Source: Desulfobacterales bacterium
Lineage (GTDB): Bacteria > Desulfobacterota > Dissulfuribacteria > Dissulfuribacterales > JAMONC01
Assembly (NCBI GenBank): GCA_027066725.1
Contig: JAMONC010000182.1
Span: 1-10,575, forward strand
Length of the DNA stretch: 10,575 nt
Reading direction: 5' to 3'
Position 1 is the stretch's first letter, and each line of letters opens with the position of its first letter. This document shows positions 1-7,087 of this stretch, piece by piece. Under the pieces are notes generated by a model. That model was not told where the DNA came from and did not search any database. It saw only the letters and a program-made list of their open reading frames with translations. The translations under genes were made by a program, and so were the position numbers.

Positions 1-1508
1 TCAGCAAATTGGCCTGCACCACCAGTTTGTTTTTTATGTCTATAGATAACACCTTTTTTAGTTGCCTTAATGGTTTCTCTATAAGGGATCTTAGGAAGAC
101 TAAGCTCTGCATTTACACCAAACTTACGAGCCATTTTTTCCATAGTAGCATCTATATGGATTTGGCCCATTCCAGATATAAGAAGCTCATTTGTCTCTGG
201 GTCTCTATGGACTTTGAGGGTAAAGTCTTCTTCACAAAGCCTATTAAGTGCTTGATTAATCTTTTCCTCATCTCCTCTACTTTTTGGTTTTACTGCATAG
301 GTAAGAACAGGGCTTGGAAGTTCTATAAAGTCATAGACAATTGGATCTGATTGATCTGCTAGTGTATCTCCAGTTGTTGTAACCTTAAGTTTTGCAAGTG
401 CAACAATCTCTCCAGGTCCTGCTTCTTCAACCGCCTTTTGTCCTTTTCCTTCAAGTACAAGGATTTGACCGAATTTTTCAGTAGTATCTTTATTTACATT
501 GTAGACCGTGGTTGAAGTAGTAAGAGTTCCAGAATATATACGCATAATAGAAAGCCTTCCAGCATAAGGGTCTGTAAGGGTCTTAAATACAAGAGCAGAA
601 AATGGTGCATCTTCTTTTGGCTCTCTTTCTTTTTCTTCCCCTGTCTTTGGATCTTTTCCTTTAACATTTCCTTTATCAATAGGGGAGGGCAAAAATTCTA
701 CTATTAGATCAAGTAACAGATTTGCGCCAATATTTTTGGTGGCACTTCCGCAAATAGCAGGAACAAAGCCACCATTTAATATTCCTTCTTTTAAACCTGA
801 TACAATTTCTTCAGGACTTAAATCTTCTCCTTCAAGGAATTTCTCAAGTAACTCATCATTTGATTCTGCTGCATATTCTATAAGATTACTTCTAAGTTCT
901 TCAACTTGATCTTTTAGATCATCTGGAATATCTATATTTTTTGCCTTTCCACTATCATCACTAAACTGGTATGCCTTCATGTGAATAAGGTCTACTAAAC
1001 CAGAAAATGCTTCTTCTGAACCAATAGGAAGTGCAACAGGGACAACTCTAATATTAAGAGCTTCTTTTATTGATTCAACAGCGTTTAAAAAGTTAGCTCT
1101 TTCTCTATCAAGTTTATTTACAAACATTAAAGTTGGAAGAGAAAAATCCTTTAACATTGACCAAATCTTTTTGGTTTGAGCCTTTACTGGGGTCACAGCA
1201 TCAACAACAAAAACAGCATTATCTGCAGCTCTTAATGCCACCTTTGCATCTGCAACAAAGTTATCTTCTCCAGGAGTATCCATTAGATAAATATGATGTT
1301 TTTTCCAATTAAGGTGGTGAAACGAGGTGCTAATTGAGATATGTCTTTTAGTCTCTTCAGGTTCAAAGTCCATGGCAGTAGTACCATCTTCTATCCTTCC
1401 AAGCCTATTTATGGCCTTAGCAGTAAATAGCATGGCCTCTGCCAGAGAAGTCTTTCCACAACTAGTATGGGAAACTAGTGCCAAGTTTCTAATCCTACTG
1501 ACATCCAT
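1..1508 (-). CDS. fusA: Elongation factor G paralogue (EF-G-2 / FusA2-like), 3' end outside window
   Basis: Partial gene; the first 502 codons are visible, out of roughly 680-700 usual for EF-G. It starts at ATG 1508 and stays open to the window edge. The N-terminal GTPase domain has the P-loop SHTSCGKT (residues 13-20), DTPG (77-80) and NKLD (131-134). Domain II covers roughly residues 280-385, domain III roughly 390-480 (ISGMGQIHID is typical), and domain IV has just begun at the GGAGQF motif near the edge. EF-G normally drives GTP-dependent translocation on the ribosome. This copy differs from canonical EF-G: Ser replaces Ala/Gly at the start of the P-loop, Ser58 stands where switch I has Thr, and Glu81 follows DTPG where EF-G has its catalytic His. 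These changes fit the second, paralogous EF-G group (as in Thermus EF-G-2), whose role is poorly defined. The family call is firm; 'translocase' is only inferred. A GGGAG/AAGG-type ribosome-binding stretch precedes the ATG. Confidence 0.9.
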   Translation of the reverse strand, partial: MDVSRIRNLALVSHTSCGKTSLAEAMLFTAKAINRLGRIEDGTTAMDFEPEETKRHISISTSFHHLNWKKHHIYLMDTPGEDNFVADAKVALRAADNAVFVVDAVTPVKAQTKKIWSMLKDFSLPTLMFVNKLDRERANFLNAVESIKEALNIRVVPVALPIGSEEAFSGLVDLIHMKAYQFSDDSGKAKNIDIPDDLKDQVEELRSNLIEYAAESNDELLEKFLEGEDLSPEEIVSGLKEGILNGGFVPAICGSATKNIGANLLLDLIVEFLPSPIDKGNVKGKDPKTGEEKEREPKEDAPFSALVFKTLTDPYAGRLSIMRIYSGTLTTSTTVYNVNKDTTEKFGQILVLEGKGQKAVEEAGPGEIVALAKLKVTTTGDTLADQSDPIVYDFIELPSPVLTYAVKPKSRGDEEKINQALNRLCEEDFTLKVHRDPETNELLISGMGQIHIDATMEKMARKFGVNAELSLPKIPYRETIKATKKGVIYRHKKQTGGAGQFA

Positions 1509-1580
1509 ACCTTCTCTCCCTTCCACACCTAGATTTATCCTGGATTACCAGGCAATTATTTACCCTCCTTTATTGACCTG

Positions 1581-1608
1581 AATAAGAGCTCTATAGAGCT
1601 AACTTATT
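1581..1608. repeat. Dyad symmetry in the leader of the EF-G paralogue
   Basis: A perfect 14-base palindrome, AGCTCTATAGAGCT (1587-1600), is flanked by AATAAG on the left (1581-1586) and CTTATT on the right (1603-1608), extending the symmetry with a 2-base offset. It lies just downstream of the predicted start of transcription for the minus-strand EF-G gene. It could be an operator or an mRNA hairpin. There is no T-run behind it on the minus strand, so it is not a normal terminator. Confidence 0.4.
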
Positions 1609-1618
1609 AAACTGATGC

Positions 1619-1648
1619 AACATACTGAATAAAAAGGGATTACGTCAA
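1619..1648 (-). promoter_or_regulatory. Candidate sigma-70 promoter for the EF-G paralogue
   Basis: Read on the minus strand, TTGACG (1648-1643) is followed after 18 bases by TATGTT (1624-1619), which would start transcription near 1612, about 100 bases before the ATG at 1508. The -35 box is good and the -10 box moderate. It is the only convincing pair in the 182-base gap between this gene and the 67-residue gene upstream. Motif call by eye only. Confidence 0.35.
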
Positions 1649-1690
1649 GGGGTATAGAGCAACTTTCCTTAAGAAAATCTGAAAAAATAT

Positions 1691-1894
1691 TTATTTATTT
1701 TCTTTAATTGTTTCTGAAATTGTCTGATAAACAGAGCTGAATACTTCATCAAAAGTGTCAGGAGAAACTTTGCCTAATTCAATAAATTTGACAACTATTT
1801 CTTTAGCTGCTTTTAAAATAAGCTCTTGTTGTTTTTGATGATAATCTATGCGTGGGTTAATATAGGGAGGTTTATTGCTAGATTTTTGGCCCAT
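1691..1894 (-). CDS. Small hypothetical protein, 67 residues
   Basis: I do not recognise a characterised family. The protein is short, soluble and charged, with a flexible N-terminus (MGQKSSNKPP) and then two amphipathic helical stretches, roughly residues 18-41 (HHxxQE-like, KAAKEIVVKFIELGKV) and 45-65 (DTFDEVFSSVYQTISETI). There are no cysteines, membrane segments or signal peptide. The start is well supported: GGAG (1904-1901) lies 6 bases before the ATG. The gene sits directly after the terminator hairpin of the upstream tRNA-Ala gene, with too little room for its own promoter between hairpin and start. The helix-turn-helix-like length could suit a small DNA- or protein-binding factor, but nothing shows this. 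The clean ribosome-binding site and protein-like composition make it more likely a real gene than a chance frame. Confidence 0.7.
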   Translation of the reverse strand: MGQKSSNKPPYINPRIDYHQKQQELILKAAKEIVVKFIELGKVSPDTFDEVFSSVYQTISETIKENK

Positions 1895-1908
1895 TTATTT
1901 CTCCATAT

Positions 1909-1963
1909 AAAAAAGAAAAACGCCTCTGCTCGGGAAGAAGGCCAATTCTTATAAAGCAGAGGC
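1909..1963 (-). terminator. Rho-independent terminator after tRNA-Ala
   Basis: Read on the minus strand, GCCTCTGCT (1963-1955) pairs perfectly with AGCAGAGGC (1930-1922). The loop holds a second short stem, AAGAA/TTCTT (1950-1946 with 1939-1935), around TTGGCC. The T-rich tail TTTTTCTTTTTT follows at 1920-1909. The plus strand also has a weaker T-rich tail (TTTGTTTT from 1964), so it may act in both directions. The tail ends about 5 bases before the ribosome-binding site of the 67-residue gene, so it could instead work as an attenuator for that gene. Confidence 0.8.
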
Positions 1964-2010
1964 TTTGTTTTCGGAAGAATCCTATTAAGACCCTCCCGTT
2001 TTTCTCAATT

Positions 2011-2086
<76 letters not shown>

Positions 2087-2099
2087 ACAAGCAGGCTAT

Positions 2100-2128
2100 T
2101 TATTAACATAACTCTTTATCATAGTCAA
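2100..2128 (-). promoter_or_regulatory. Sigma-70 promoter of tRNA-Ala
   Basis: On the minus strand, TTGACT (2128-2123) and TAATAA (2105-2100) are separated by 17 bases. Transcription would begin at about 2093, leaving a leader of only about 6 bases before the mature tRNA 5' end at 2086. This is the best sigma-70 match in the window, and its position is what a stable-RNA gene would need. Confidence 0.75.
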
Positions 2129-2160
2129 CCAAAAGAAGACCTGTTAATTTTGATTTAGTG

Positions 2161-2188
2161 TTGTATATTAAAAAAATAAAATTATATA
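2161..2188 (+). promoter_or_regulatory. Possible promoter for the response regulator gene
   Basis: TTGTAT (2161-2166) and TATATA (2183-2188) are 16 bases apart, about 50 bases before the GTG at 2240. Matches are weak and the region is so AT-rich that chance similarity is likely. A short dyad, ATTAG (2195-2199) with CTAAT (2207-2211), follows and could be an operator. No GG-N10-GC sigma-54 pair is seen here. Confidence 0.25.
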
Positions 2189-2228
2189 TGTGAAATTAGA
2201 TTATTACTAATGTCATTTTAACTTAAGT

Positions 2229-2233
2229 AGGAG
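2229..2233 (+). promoter_or_regulatory. Ribosome-binding site fixing the GTG start
   Basis: AGGAG lies 6 bases upstream of GTG 2240, and the protein then begins directly with a normal receiver-domain strand (KVFLVDD). This supports the GTG as the true start of the response regulator. Confidence 0.8.
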
Positions 2234-2239
2234 CGTTCT

Positions 2240-3604
2240 GTGTCTGAAGGTAAAGTATTTTTAGTAGATGATGAAAAAAATATATTAACTACATATGGAC
2301 TTAGAATAAAAAAACTTGGATTTGAATGTAAAACATTTCAAGATCCAAGGGATGCCCTTAAAGCCTTTTCTGAAGAAGGTGCTGATGTAGTTATACTAGA
2401 TCTTAAAATGGAAATATTAGATGGCCATGAGCTTATGAAGGAATTAAAAAAAATTGATCCTGATATACCTGTTATTATATTAACTGCTCATGGTTCTATT
2501 GAAAATGCTGTTCAGTTAGTAAAAGATGGAGCCTATGACTACCTACAGAAACCACCTGAAATGAATGTCTTGGAGTTAAGGTTAAAACGTGCAATAGAAG
2601 ACTATAAAATTAAAAAAGAGTTGTCTTATCTTAGAAAGTTGTTGGTAGGGAAGGGCGATTTCTTTAAAAACATAGTGGCTCAAAGCCCTAAAATGAAAGA
2701 GCTTTTTGATACCATAAAACAGGTAGCAAAGACTGATTCTACAATTGCAATATATGGAGAAAGTGGAACAGGAAAAGAGATAGTAGCTAATGCAATACAT
2801 CACTATAGTCTTAGGGCAGACAAGCCATTTCTAGCTATAAATTGTGGGGCAATACCAGAGACTCTTCTTGAGGATGAACTCTTTGGACATGTAAAAGGTG
2901 CTTTTACAAATGCCTATAACAATAAGGCTGGATTATTAGTTCAAGCAGACCAGGGGACTCTATTTCTAGATGAAGTAGGTGAAATGAGCGAAGCCATGCA
3001 AGTAAAACTCCTTAGAGTCCTTGAAACAGGTACAGTAAGACCACTTGGATCAGAAAAAGAGATAAAGGTAGACGTTAGAATAGTTGTTGCAACTAAAAGA
3101 GATCTTCAGCAGATGGTAAAAGAAGGAAAGTTTAGAGAGGATTTCTTTTATAGAATCCATGTAATTCCGCTATATCTACCTCCTCTTAGAGAAAGAAAAG
3201 AAGACATTCTTCTATTAGCTACCCATTTTATAGAAAAATTCTCCCAAAAGATGAATAAAAATATAAAAGGCATGGACAATCACCTAAAAGACCTCCTTCT
3301 TGGTTATAATTGGCCCGGCAATGTAAGAGAATTAGAAAATGTTATAGAATTTTTGGTGGCAATGTCACCAGGGCCCATTTTAAAAGGAGAACTTCTAAAA
3401 AATAGTGCATATAAAGATTTAATAAAACAAGAAATAAGACCTCTTCGTGAAGTAAGAGACGAATTTATTAAACAATATCTTGATAACCTATTTAAAGTTA
3501 CAAGAGGAAATGTAAGTAAAGCTGCTAAACTTGCTGGTTATTATAGAGCAGACTTTTATAAACTATTTCAAAAATATGGGTTCAATCCTAGTGATTACAA
3601 ATAG
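2240..3604 (+). CDS. NtrC-family sigma-54-dependent response regulator
   Basis: A complete 454-residue activator with three domains in order. The receiver (about 5-120) has acidic D10/D11, phospho-acceptor D54, T82 and K104, matching NtrC almost position for position. The AAA+ sigma-54 interaction domain (about 145-372) has Walker A GESGTGKE (173-180), the sigma-54 contact loop as GAFTNA (220-225), Walker B LFLDEVGEM (241-249) and an arginine-finger stretch REDFFYR (299-305). The C-terminal Fis-type helix-turn-helix (about 405-450) includes NVSKAAKLAG. When phosphorylated by a sensor kinase it should oligomerise and use ATP to open sigma-54 promoters. No kinase gene lies in the window, so it is an orphan here and its target genes cannot be named. 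The contact loop differs from the usual GAFTGA by one residue (Asn224 for Gly). The gene stands alone and its last 17 bases overlap the end of the convergent aat gene. Confidence 0.95.
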   Translation: MSEGKVFLVDDEKNILTTYGLRIKKLGFECKTFQDPRDALKAFSEEGADVVILDLKMEILDGHELMKELKKIDPDIPVIILTAHGSIENAVQLVKDGAYDYLQKPPEMNVLELRLKRAIEDYKIKKELSYLRKLLVGKGDFFKNIVAQSPKMKELFDTIKQVAKTDSTIAIYGESGTGKEIVANAIHHYSLRADKPFLAINCGAIPETLLEDELFGHVKGAFTNAYNNKAGLLVQADQGTLFLDEVGEMSEAMQVKLLRVLETGTVRPLGSEKEIKVDVRIVVATKRDLQQMVKEGKFREDFFYRIHVIPLYLPPLRERKEDILLLATHFIEKFSQKMNKNIKGMDNHLKDLLLGYNWPGNVRELENVIEFLVAMSPGPILKGELLKNSAYKDLIKQEIRPLREVRDEFIKQYLDNLFKVTRGNVSKAAKLAGYYRADFYKLFQKYGFNPSDYK

Positions 3605-4313
3605 ATACTAATTTTTTATGGCTTTTCTTATTTTCTTTAAAAGTTTTAAATACATCAGGATCTTTTATTCTAAGTCTTAACATACTTAAAAACTGACGTC
3701 TTGGAATAAGCCTTGCTCCAAAACTCATTAAATGTCTGGTAGGCACTTGACAATCTATAAGTTTTAACCCTAAAGGCTTAAGCTTTCTTACCATGGTTAC
3801 AAAGGCTACTTTTGAGGCATCGCGTTCTTTAAAAAACATTGATTCTCCAAAAAATATACTTCCTATTGCCATTCCATATAATCCACCAACAAGCTCTCCT
3901 TTTTTATTCCACGCTTCAACTGAATGAGCATACCCTTGGTTATATAATTCACAAAATGAATTTATTAAATCCATATTTAACCATGTGCCTTCTCCTGATT
4001 CTATCCGTACTTGTGCGCAAGAAGTAATTACATCTCTAAAGGCTTTATCTATGGTTATAATAAATTTCCCTTGCCGAATAGTTCTCTCAAGACGCTTTGT
4101 AGTAATAAGTTCCTCAGGATATAGTACAAGCCTTGGATCAGGAGACCACCATAGTATTGGCTCATTTTCTCCATACCAAGGGAAAATCCCTTTTTTATAA
4201 GCAACAAGGAGTCGTTCAGGTCTTAAATCTCCACCAATTGCAAGAAGCCCGTGGCTATCTGCAAATTCAGGATCTGGAAAATCAAACGATTTTCCAAGCA
4301 AAAAGACATGCAT
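3588..4313 (-). CDS. aat: Leucyl/phenylalanyl-tRNA--protein transferase
   Basis: A 241-residue cytoplasmic enzyme that moves Leu or Phe from aminoacyl-tRNA to the N-terminal Lys or Arg of proteins, marking them for ClpS-ClpAP. Family motifs are intact: GLLAIGGDL (22-30), GIFPW (42-46), ILWWSPDPR (53-61), LVGGLYG (141-147), FGESMF (155-160), DASKVA (165-170) and IDCQ (186-189). E157, D187 and Q189 align with E. coli E156, D186 and Q188 at the active site. Length is normal for the family. The ATG at 4313 gives the expected N-terminus, but the nearest Shine-Dalgarno (GAGGG, 4334-4330) is 16 bases away and overlaps the clpA stop codon, so translation may depend on coupling to clpA. It is the last gene of clpS-clpA-aat, 20 bases after clpA. 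Its 3' end overlaps the convergent response regulator gene by 17 bases. Confidence 0.97.
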   Translation of the reverse strand: MHVFLLGKSFDFPDPEFADSHGLLAIGGDLRPERLLVAYKKGIFPWYGENEPILWWSPDPRLVLYPEELITTKRLERTIRQGKFIITIDKAFRDVITSCAQVRIESGEGTWLNMDLINSFCELYNQGYAHSVEAWNKKGELVGGLYGMAIGSIFFGESMFFKERDASKVAFVTMVRKLKPLGLKLIDCQVPTRHLMSFGARLIPRRQFLSMLRLRIKDPDVFKTFKENKKSHKKLVSICNH

Positions 4314-4333
4314 AATTTTATAAAAAAGTCCCT

Positions 4334-6619
4334 CTATGCCTCTAAAACCAACTTATTATTTTTAAGTTTTATAATTGCCTTTCCCCCAGATTTTAATGTT
4401 CCAAAAAGTATGGCATCAGCTAATGGATCTTTTATTTGCTCTTGTATAAGTCTTGAAAGCGGTCTTGCACCGTATTTAGGACTGTATCCTTTCTTAGCAA
4501 GCCACTTTCTTGCTTTTTCAGTAAGTTTAAGCTGTATGTGTTTTTCTTTAAGTTGATCTTCAATTTCAGATATTAACTTATTAACCACAAGCTCCATTAC
4601 TTCAAGATTTAATCCTTTAAATGGAATCATTGCATCTAAACGATTCCTAAATTCTGGACTAAAAAGTTTCTCAATAGCTTTTTTGCCTTTATTGCTTTGC
4701 CCATCTATGTCTTCTTTTGTCTCAAAACCAATGTTTCTCTCTGCCATTTCTCTAGCACCAGCATTAGATGTCATAATCAATATTACATGGTGAAAATCTG
4801 TCTCTTTACCATTGTTATCTGTCAAAGTAGCATAATCCATAACTTGAAGTAGGATATTAAATACATCAGGATGTGCCTTTTCTATTTCATCTAAAAGAAG
4901 AACGCAATGCGGGTTTCTTCTAACTGCCTCTGTCATAATACCGCCTTGTTCAAAGCCAATATATCCTGGAGGAGCACCAATTAACCTTGCAACAGAATGC
5001 TTTTCCATATATTCACTCATATCAAATCGAATAAATTCAACTCCCAAAATTTTAGCAGTCTGTCTTGCAAGCTCAGTCTTTCCAACTCCTGTAGGACCAT
5101 AAAATAGAAAACTTCCTATCGGCTTATCTGGATGAGAAAGTCCTGCACGAGAGCGTTTTATTGCTTTAGCTAAGGTTATGATAGCTTCATCTTGTCCAAA
5201 GACCACTTCTTTTAGTTTTTCTTCAAGATGTTCAAGTTGATTTCTATCTGAGGAACTAAGTGCTTGGACAGGTACTCTTGCAATAGAAGCTACGACCTTT
5301 TGAATATCTCTAGAAGTAATTAATTTAGATCTTAATGTACGTTTTTTAGGGATAAGTCTCTTTAAAGCGGCTGCCTCATCTAATACATCTATTGCTTTAT
5401 CAGGAAGGCATCTATCATTTATATATCTTGCAGATAACTTTGCTGCTGCCTTAAGTGCCCCTTTTGTATATTTTATATTATGATAGTCTTCATAATACTT
5501 ACAAATTCCTTTTAATATTTCTATTGTTTCATCAATAGTTGGCTCTTTTATATCAATTTTTTGAAATCTTCTTGAAAGTGCACGGTCCTTTTCAAAGAAA
5601 TTTTTATATTCTTCATACGTAGTTGAGCCAATACAACGGATATCTCCACTTGCTAAAACGGGCTTTAATATATTTGATGCATCCATAGAATTGCCGCTTG
5701 TAGCTCCAGCACCAACAATGGTATGAATTTCATCAATAAAAAGTATTGTCTTAGGATGTGCTTTAAGCTGAGCAATTACATCCTTAAGCCTTGCTTCAAA
5801 TTCGCCTCTGTATTTAGTACCAGCTAAAAGTGCACCCATATCAAGAGCAAATATTTGTGCACCTATAAGAGGCTCAGGAACATCTCTGTTCCATATCTTT
5901 AAGGCAAGTCCTTCAGCAAGGGCAGTTTTACCAACTCCAGGGTCTCCTACATAGATAGGATTATTCTTACGACGACGGCAGAGAACCTGCATAGTACGAC
6001 GCAGTTCTCTTTCTCTACCAACCAAAGGATCAATTTTGCCTTGGGCAGCTCTTTGAGTAAGGTTTATTGTAAAGGACCTTAGGGCCTTTGAAGTTGCTGG
6101 GCTCATTTTTGATATATCAAATTCATCACTAGATGAAAAGCTATCCTCACCAAAACCTGGGATAGAAAGCCCATTGTCTTCAAAAGGAACCTTTGCGATA
6201 CCATGAGATATATAATTTAAGATATCAAGCCTAGTTATTCCTTCTAACTTTAAATAATAAACAGCATGAGATTCCTCTTCCTCAAACATAGCAGCAAGAA
6301 GATCTCCTACATCAGCTTCTTCTTTACCAGCAGATTGTATCTGAACAATAGCCCTTTGAACTACTCTTTGAAGGGCAAGGGTAGGTTGAGGACTTTGATT
6401 AGAATCTTTTGGTAATTTCTCAAGCTTGTATGTAAGAAAATGCTCAAGTCTAGCTTTTATTCTCTCAACATTTCCTCCACATGCTTTTATAACTTTTGCA
6501 CCTTTATCATGATGTAAAAGTACTAACAGAAGATGTTCAAGACATAAATATTCATGTCGGCGAAGGTGGGCTTCCCTTGCCGCTGCACCCAACATTAATT
6601 CAACATCTTTGCTAATCAT
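4334..6619 (-). CDS. clpA: ATP-dependent Clp protease ATP-binding subunit ClpA
   Basis: A 761-residue Hsp100 unfoldase, close to the E. coli length of 758, with two AAA+ rings. The N-domain (about 1-145) binds the ClpS adaptor. D1 has Walker A GDPGVGKT (225-232), Walker B ILFIDE (292-297) and pore loop KYRG (269-272). D2 has Walker A GPTGVGKT (508-515), Walker B VLLLDE (573-578), pore loop GYIG (552-555) and sensor-2 GARP (717-720). There is no long middle coiled-coil domain, which separates it from ClpB and ClpC. The ClpP-docking tripeptide in D2 is IGF (630-632), where E. coli ClpA has IGL; IGF is used by many ClpX proteins. It therefore should work with ClpP, which is not encoded here. The ATG has a GGGAG site 8 bases upstream. 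It follows clpS by 35 bases and precedes aat by 20, which points to one N-degron operon. Confidence 0.98.
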   Translation of the reverse strand: MISKDVELMLGAAAREAHLRRHEYLCLEHLLLVLLHHDKGAKVIKACGGNVERIKARLEHFLTYKLEKLPKDSNQSPQPTLALQRVVQRAIVQIQSAGKEEADVGDLLAAMFEEEESHAVYYLKLEGITRLDILNYISHGIAKVPFEDNGLSIPGFGEDSFSSSDEFDISKMSPATSKALRSFTINLTQRAAQGKIDPLVGRERELRRTMQVLCRRRKNNPIYVGDPGVGKTALAEGLALKIWNRDVPEPLIGAQIFALDMGALLAGTKYRGEFEARLKDVIAQLKAHPKTILFIDEIHTIVGAGATSGNSMDASNILKPVLASGDIRCIGSTTYEEYKNFFEKDRALSRRFQKIDIKEPTIDETIEILKGICKYYEDYHNIKYTKGALKAAAKLSARYINDRCLPDKAIDVLDEAAALKRLIPKKRTLRSKLITSRDIQKVVASIARVPVQALSSSDRNQLEHLEEKLKEVVFGQDEAIITLAKAIKRSRAGLSHPDKPIGSFLFYGPTGVGKTELARQTAKILGVEFIRFDMSEYMEKHSVARLIGAPPGYIGFEQGGIMTEAVRRNPHCVLLLDEIEKAHPDVFNILLQVMDYATLTDNNGKETDFHHVILIMTSNAGAREMAERNIGFETKEDIDGQSNKGKKAIEKLFSPEFRNRLDAMIPFKGLNLEVMELVVNKLISEIEDQLKEKHIQLKLTEKARKWLAKKGYSPKYGARPLSRLIQEQIKDPLADAILFGTLKSGGKAIIKLKNNKLVLEA

Positions 6620-6654
6620 AACTCATACTCCCAAAAGTTAAAAACTATATATTA

Positions 6655-6960
6655 TCAAACAGGTTCTGTACTTGCCCTTAAAGGAAAGCCTGCTTGTGTT
6701 GCACGTTTGTGTACCTGAGAGACCTTGGTCTCTGCCACCTCTGCGGGATATACTCCACAGACTCCTATACCATTATGATGTACACTTAGCATTATAGCAG
6801 TAGCTTCTGCTGGGGACTTGTGAAATATTTCTTCTAATATTTTTACTACAAAGTCCATAGTAGTGTAATTATCATTATGTAGAAGAACCCTCATCATACG
6901 GGGTTCTTTTATCTCTTGCTCTTCTTCTATCCAATCTCTTATTTCAGGATTTGTACCCAT
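6655..6960 (-). CDS. clpS: ClpS, N-degron adaptor of ClpA
   Basis: A 101-residue adaptor that binds proteins beginning with Leu, Phe, Tyr or Trp and hands them to ClpA. After a flexible, acidic N-terminal tail (about 1-20), which ClpA engages during delivery, comes the conserved core: VLLHNDNYTTMDFVV (25-39), VHHNG (60-64), GVCGVY (66-71), EVAETKV (74-80) and PLR near the end. N29, D30 and H61 match the E. coli residues that hold the substrate alpha-amino group (N34, D35, H66), and M35 matches the gatekeeper M40. Length is normal. It is the first gene of clpS-clpA-aat. The ribosome-binding site is weak (AAAGAAG just before ATG 6960), which may keep adaptor levels low, but the start matches the family. 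Confidence 0.97.
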   Translation of the reverse strand: MGTNPEIRDWIEEEQEIKEPRMMRVLLHNDNYTTMDFVVKILEEIFHKSPAEATAIMLSVHHNGIGVCGVYPAEVAETKVSQVHKRATQAGFPLRASTEPV

Positions 6961-7001
6961 AACTTCTTTAGTTACAATCGGTATATGAAATTTTATAAGA
7001 A

Positions 7002-7007
7002 ATTATA
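7002..7007 (-). promoter_or_regulatory. Candidate -10 box for clpS-clpA-aat
   Basis: A perfect TATAAT on the minus strand (7007-7002) would start transcription near 6995, giving a leader of about 35 bases before clpS. No good -35 box lies 16-18 bases upstream (about AATTTA), so the site may need an activator or may be chance in AT-rich DNA. A second, weaker pair, TTGCCT then TATATC 16 bases on, lies further upstream in the same gap. Confidence 0.4.
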
Positions 7008-7087
7008 TTCTCATACTTAACTATTAAATTTATGTTCATTTATCTATGATATAACCATATAGAGAAAAGAGGCAAGTATATTATTTG

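Noticed and set aside
9..350. Plus-strand frame of 113 residues near the left edge
   Set aside because: It is antisense to the continuous EF-G frame, whose domain II-III motifs are clearly conserved.
2582..2803. Minus-strand 73-residue frame inside the response regulator
   Set aside because: Antisense shadow of the conserved receiver-ATPase linker and Walker A region, without a ribosome-binding site.
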